64,000 nucleotides of DNA from NCBI RefSeq assembly GCF_016595675.1, contig NZ_JAENJH010000002.1, forward strand, positions 930,001 to 994,000, in the 5' to 3' direction. Made by a program: the position numbers and the translations under genes. Below, one piece after another: positions 62,336-64,000 of this stretch; within the stretch, counting starts at the first letter, position 1, and each line of letters opens with the position of its first letter. This DNA is from Prauserella cavernicola (GTDB lineage: Bacteria > Actinomycetota > Actinomycetes > Mycobacteriales > Pseudonocardiaceae). The notes under the pieces are model-generated. The model saw only the letters and a program-made list of their open reading frames with translations. It made no database searches and was not told where the DNA came from.

Positions 62336-62927
62336 CGAGATCCTGGCCCGCATCCGGGCCATCGACCGGCCGTCGGCGGCGCCGATCCCGAGGGACTACG
62401 AGCGCACGCGCACCGTGGCCGACCCGCTGGACCTGCTGGACGAGCGCGTCGCCGACTACAAGGCGATCGTGCACCGGGTCACCGAGGCCGAGGTGCCGGA
62501 CTCCATCGGAGAGTGCCTCGCGCGGCGCTCGGTGTCGACGGTCGCGGTGCCAGCCGACGTCCCGCCGCGGTGGCGCGTGCCCTCGGTGACGTGGGTGCCG
62601 GACGACCCGCCGCTGCCGCTGGGCGAACTGGACACTGTGGACGGTGTGCTGACTGGCTGCGCGGTGGCCATCGCGGAGACGGGCACGATCGTGCTCGACG
62701 CGGGCGTCGCGCAGGGGCGACGGATCCTGAGCCTGGTGCCCGACTACCACCTGTGCGTGGTGCGGGCCGACCAGGTGTCGGTGAGCGTGCCGGAGGCGCT
62801 GGCGCGGCTGGAGCCCGGGCGGCCCCTGACGTTCATCAGCGGACCGTCGGCGACCAGTGACATCGAGCTGGATCGCGTGGAGGGTGTGCACGGCCCGCGC
62901 ACGCTCGAGGTGCTGATCGTCGGCTGA
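62319..62927 (+). CDS. lutC: L-lactate oxidation protein LutC
   Basis: 202 residues from GTG 62319, overlapping lutB by 17 bases, with GGAGG upstream. The LUD domain shows GCAVAIAETGTIVLDAG and the end LTFISGPSATSDIELDRVEGVHGP. It completes the lactate complex and ends the operon. Confidence 0.94.
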   Translation: MFSARDEILARIRAIDRPSAAPIPRDYERTRTVADPLDLLDERVADYKAIVHRVTEAEVPDSIGECLARRSVSTVAVPADVPPRWRVPSVTWVPDDPPLPLGELDTVDGVLTGCAVAIAETGTIVLDAGVAQGRRILSLVPDYHLCVVRADQVSVSVPEALARLEPGRPLTFISGPSATSDIELDRVEGVHGPRTLEVLIVG

Positions 62928-62967
62928 GCCGCTGGCCCGAGCCCGGTTCCAGGCGGACACTGGGCTG

Positions 62968-64000
62968 ATGGACCGGCGCGTGCGGACCGCGGTGCGGGTC
63001 GAGGGTGTGGTGCAGGGCGTGGGGTTCCGGCCCTTCGTCCACACACTCGCGGGCCGGCTCGGTCTCTCCGGGCTCGTCGGCAACGACCCGGCCGGGGTGT
63101 TCATCGAGGTCGAGGGCTCGCCGGAGCAGCTGAGCACCTTCCTCGCCGCGCTCGAGTCCGAGGCCCCGCCGCTCGCCGCGATCGACGCGGTGACCGTGCA
63201 CGAGGTCCCGGTGGCGGGCGACGGCGGGTTCCGCATCGTGCCCAGCCGGGGCGGTGCCGCGGCCACCCTGGTCTCGGCCGACAGCGCGACGTGCGCCGAC
63301 TGTCTCGCCGAGTTGGCCGACCCAGGCGACCGCAGGTATCGCTATCCGTTCGTCAACTGCACCAACTGTGGCCCCCGCTTCACGATCGTGCGCGGCGTTC
63401 CCTACGACCGCCCGCTCACCACGATGGCGGGGTTCCCGATGTGCGCGGACTGCGCGAGGGAGTACGTGGACCCCGAGGATCGCCGGTTCCACGCCCAGCC
63501 CGTGTGCTGCCCGGTGTGCGGCCCCCGGCTGCGTCTCGGCGACGCGTACGGAGAGGCCGCGCTCGCCGCCGCGGTCGACCTGCTCGGCGCGGGTGGGGTA
63601 CTCGCGGTCAAGGGGCTCGGCGGCTACCACCTGGCCGTCGACGCCGGTGACGAGCGCGCGGCGACGACGCTGCGCAGCCGCAAACACCGCGAGGACAAGC
63701 CGTTCGCCGTGCTCGTCCCCGATCTCGCCGCGGCCCGCGAGCTGTGCGAGGTGGACGTGCTCGCCGAACGCGTGCTCACCAGCCGCCGCGCGCCGATCGC
63801 GCTGCTGCCGCGCAGGCCGGGCGCACCGGTGGCCCGCGACGTCTCTCCAGGCAACCGCAGCCTGGGGCTGCTGCTGCCGTACACGCCGCTGCACCATCTG
63901 CTAATCGGTGATGTCGGCAGGCCGATCGTGCTGACCAGCGCCAACGTCTCGGACGAACCGATCGTCCACCGCGACGAGGACGTGGCCGACCGGCTCGGTG
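62968..64000 (+). CDS. hypF: Carbamoyltransferase HypF, 3' end beyond window
   Basis: 344 residues are visible from ATG 62968. An acylphosphatase domain (VEGVVQGVGFRPFVH) is followed by paired zinc fingers (CADCLAEL, CTNCGP, CADCARE, CCPVCGP) and the start of a YrdC-like domain (GVLAVKGLGGYHLAVDA). HypF makes the carbamoyl group used for the CN ligands of [NiFe] hydrogenase. Hydrogenase genes are expected beyond the window. No terminator is evident after lutC. Confidence 0.95.
   Translation, partial: MDRRVRTAVRVEGVVQGVGFRPFVHTLAGRLGLSGLVGNDPAGVFIEVEGSPEQLSTFLAALESEAPPLAAIDAVTVHEVPVAGDGGFRIVPSRGGAAATLVSADSATCADCLAELADPGDRRYRYPFVNCTNCGPRFTIVRGVPYDRPLTTMAGFPMCADCAREYVDPEDRRFHAQPVCCPVCGPRLRLGDAYGEAALAAAVDLLGAGGVLAVKGLGGYHLAVDAGDERAATTLRSRKHREDKPFAVLVPDLAAARELCEVDVLAERVLTSRRAPIALLPRRPGAPVARDVSPGNRSLGLLLPYTPLHHLLIGDVGRPIVLTSANVSDEPIVHRDEDVADRLG

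Overview
The window is high-GC (about 70%) chromosomal DNA from an actinomycete. The PknG/GlnH/GlnX operon, a CmtR repressor with its three metal-site cysteines, an F420-type LLM oxidoreductase, a mycothiol/DinB-type enzyme and frequent GTG starts point to a Pseudonocardiaceae-like genome (Saccharomonospora, Prauserella or Amycolatopsis type). The genus is inference. No plasmid or prophage is present; the only mobile trace is a broken integrase end beside three tRNA genes.

Region 1 (1-11.3 kb) is a catabolic island: a cut-off meta-cleavage hydrolase, then a tightly overlapping run of Rieske oxygenase, 37-residue peptide, M20-like protein, LigB extradiol dioxygenase, two alpha/beta hydrolases and an IclR regulator. 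A P450, an acyl-CoA ligase, and a convergent LLM oxidoreductase/opine-type dehydrogenase pair follow. The layout is that of ring hydroxylation, ring cleavage and C-C hydrolysis of an unidentified aromatic compound. Two members of the run lack the catalytic residues of their families.

Region 2 (11.4-26.2 kb) holds an exported S33 peptidase flanked by 21-bp repeat arrays, a MarR/MMPL pair, the proline catabolism genes with a divergent PucR-type regulator, a BlaI/M56 pair followed by small membrane genes with BlaI-like operators, a thioesterase, a fatty-acid desaturase and a GAF regulator. Region 3 (26.3-36.4 kb) holds glnX-glnH-pknG, a phosphoesterase, a thioesterase, an MHS transporter, an L,D-transpeptidase and a cold-shock gene.

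Region 4 (36.4-45.9 kb) has tRNA-Glu, tRNA-Asp and tRNA-Phe, an integrase remnant, a TetR/carboxylesterase pair, an S1 protease, cmtR with a CDF metal exporter, and a sortase with its likely substrate. Region 5 (45.9-62.9 kb) has two LacI regulators separated by a large two-armed 21-bp repeat array, then an L-rhamnose operon: ABC importer (rhaT, rhaP, rhaQ, rhaS), mutarotase, isomerase, an aldolase/dehydrogenase fusion, an unassigned isomerase homologue, rhamnulokinase and lutABC. Together these take rhamnose to dihydroxyacetone phosphate and L-lactaldehyde, then lactate, then pyruvate. The window ends inside hypF, which suggests a [NiFe] hydrogenase locus beyond it.

Two families of non-coding repeats recur between genes: 21-bp tandem arrays in opposing orientations (three places) and a 55-bp near-perfect palindrome (three copies). 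These are the most unusual features I can see.
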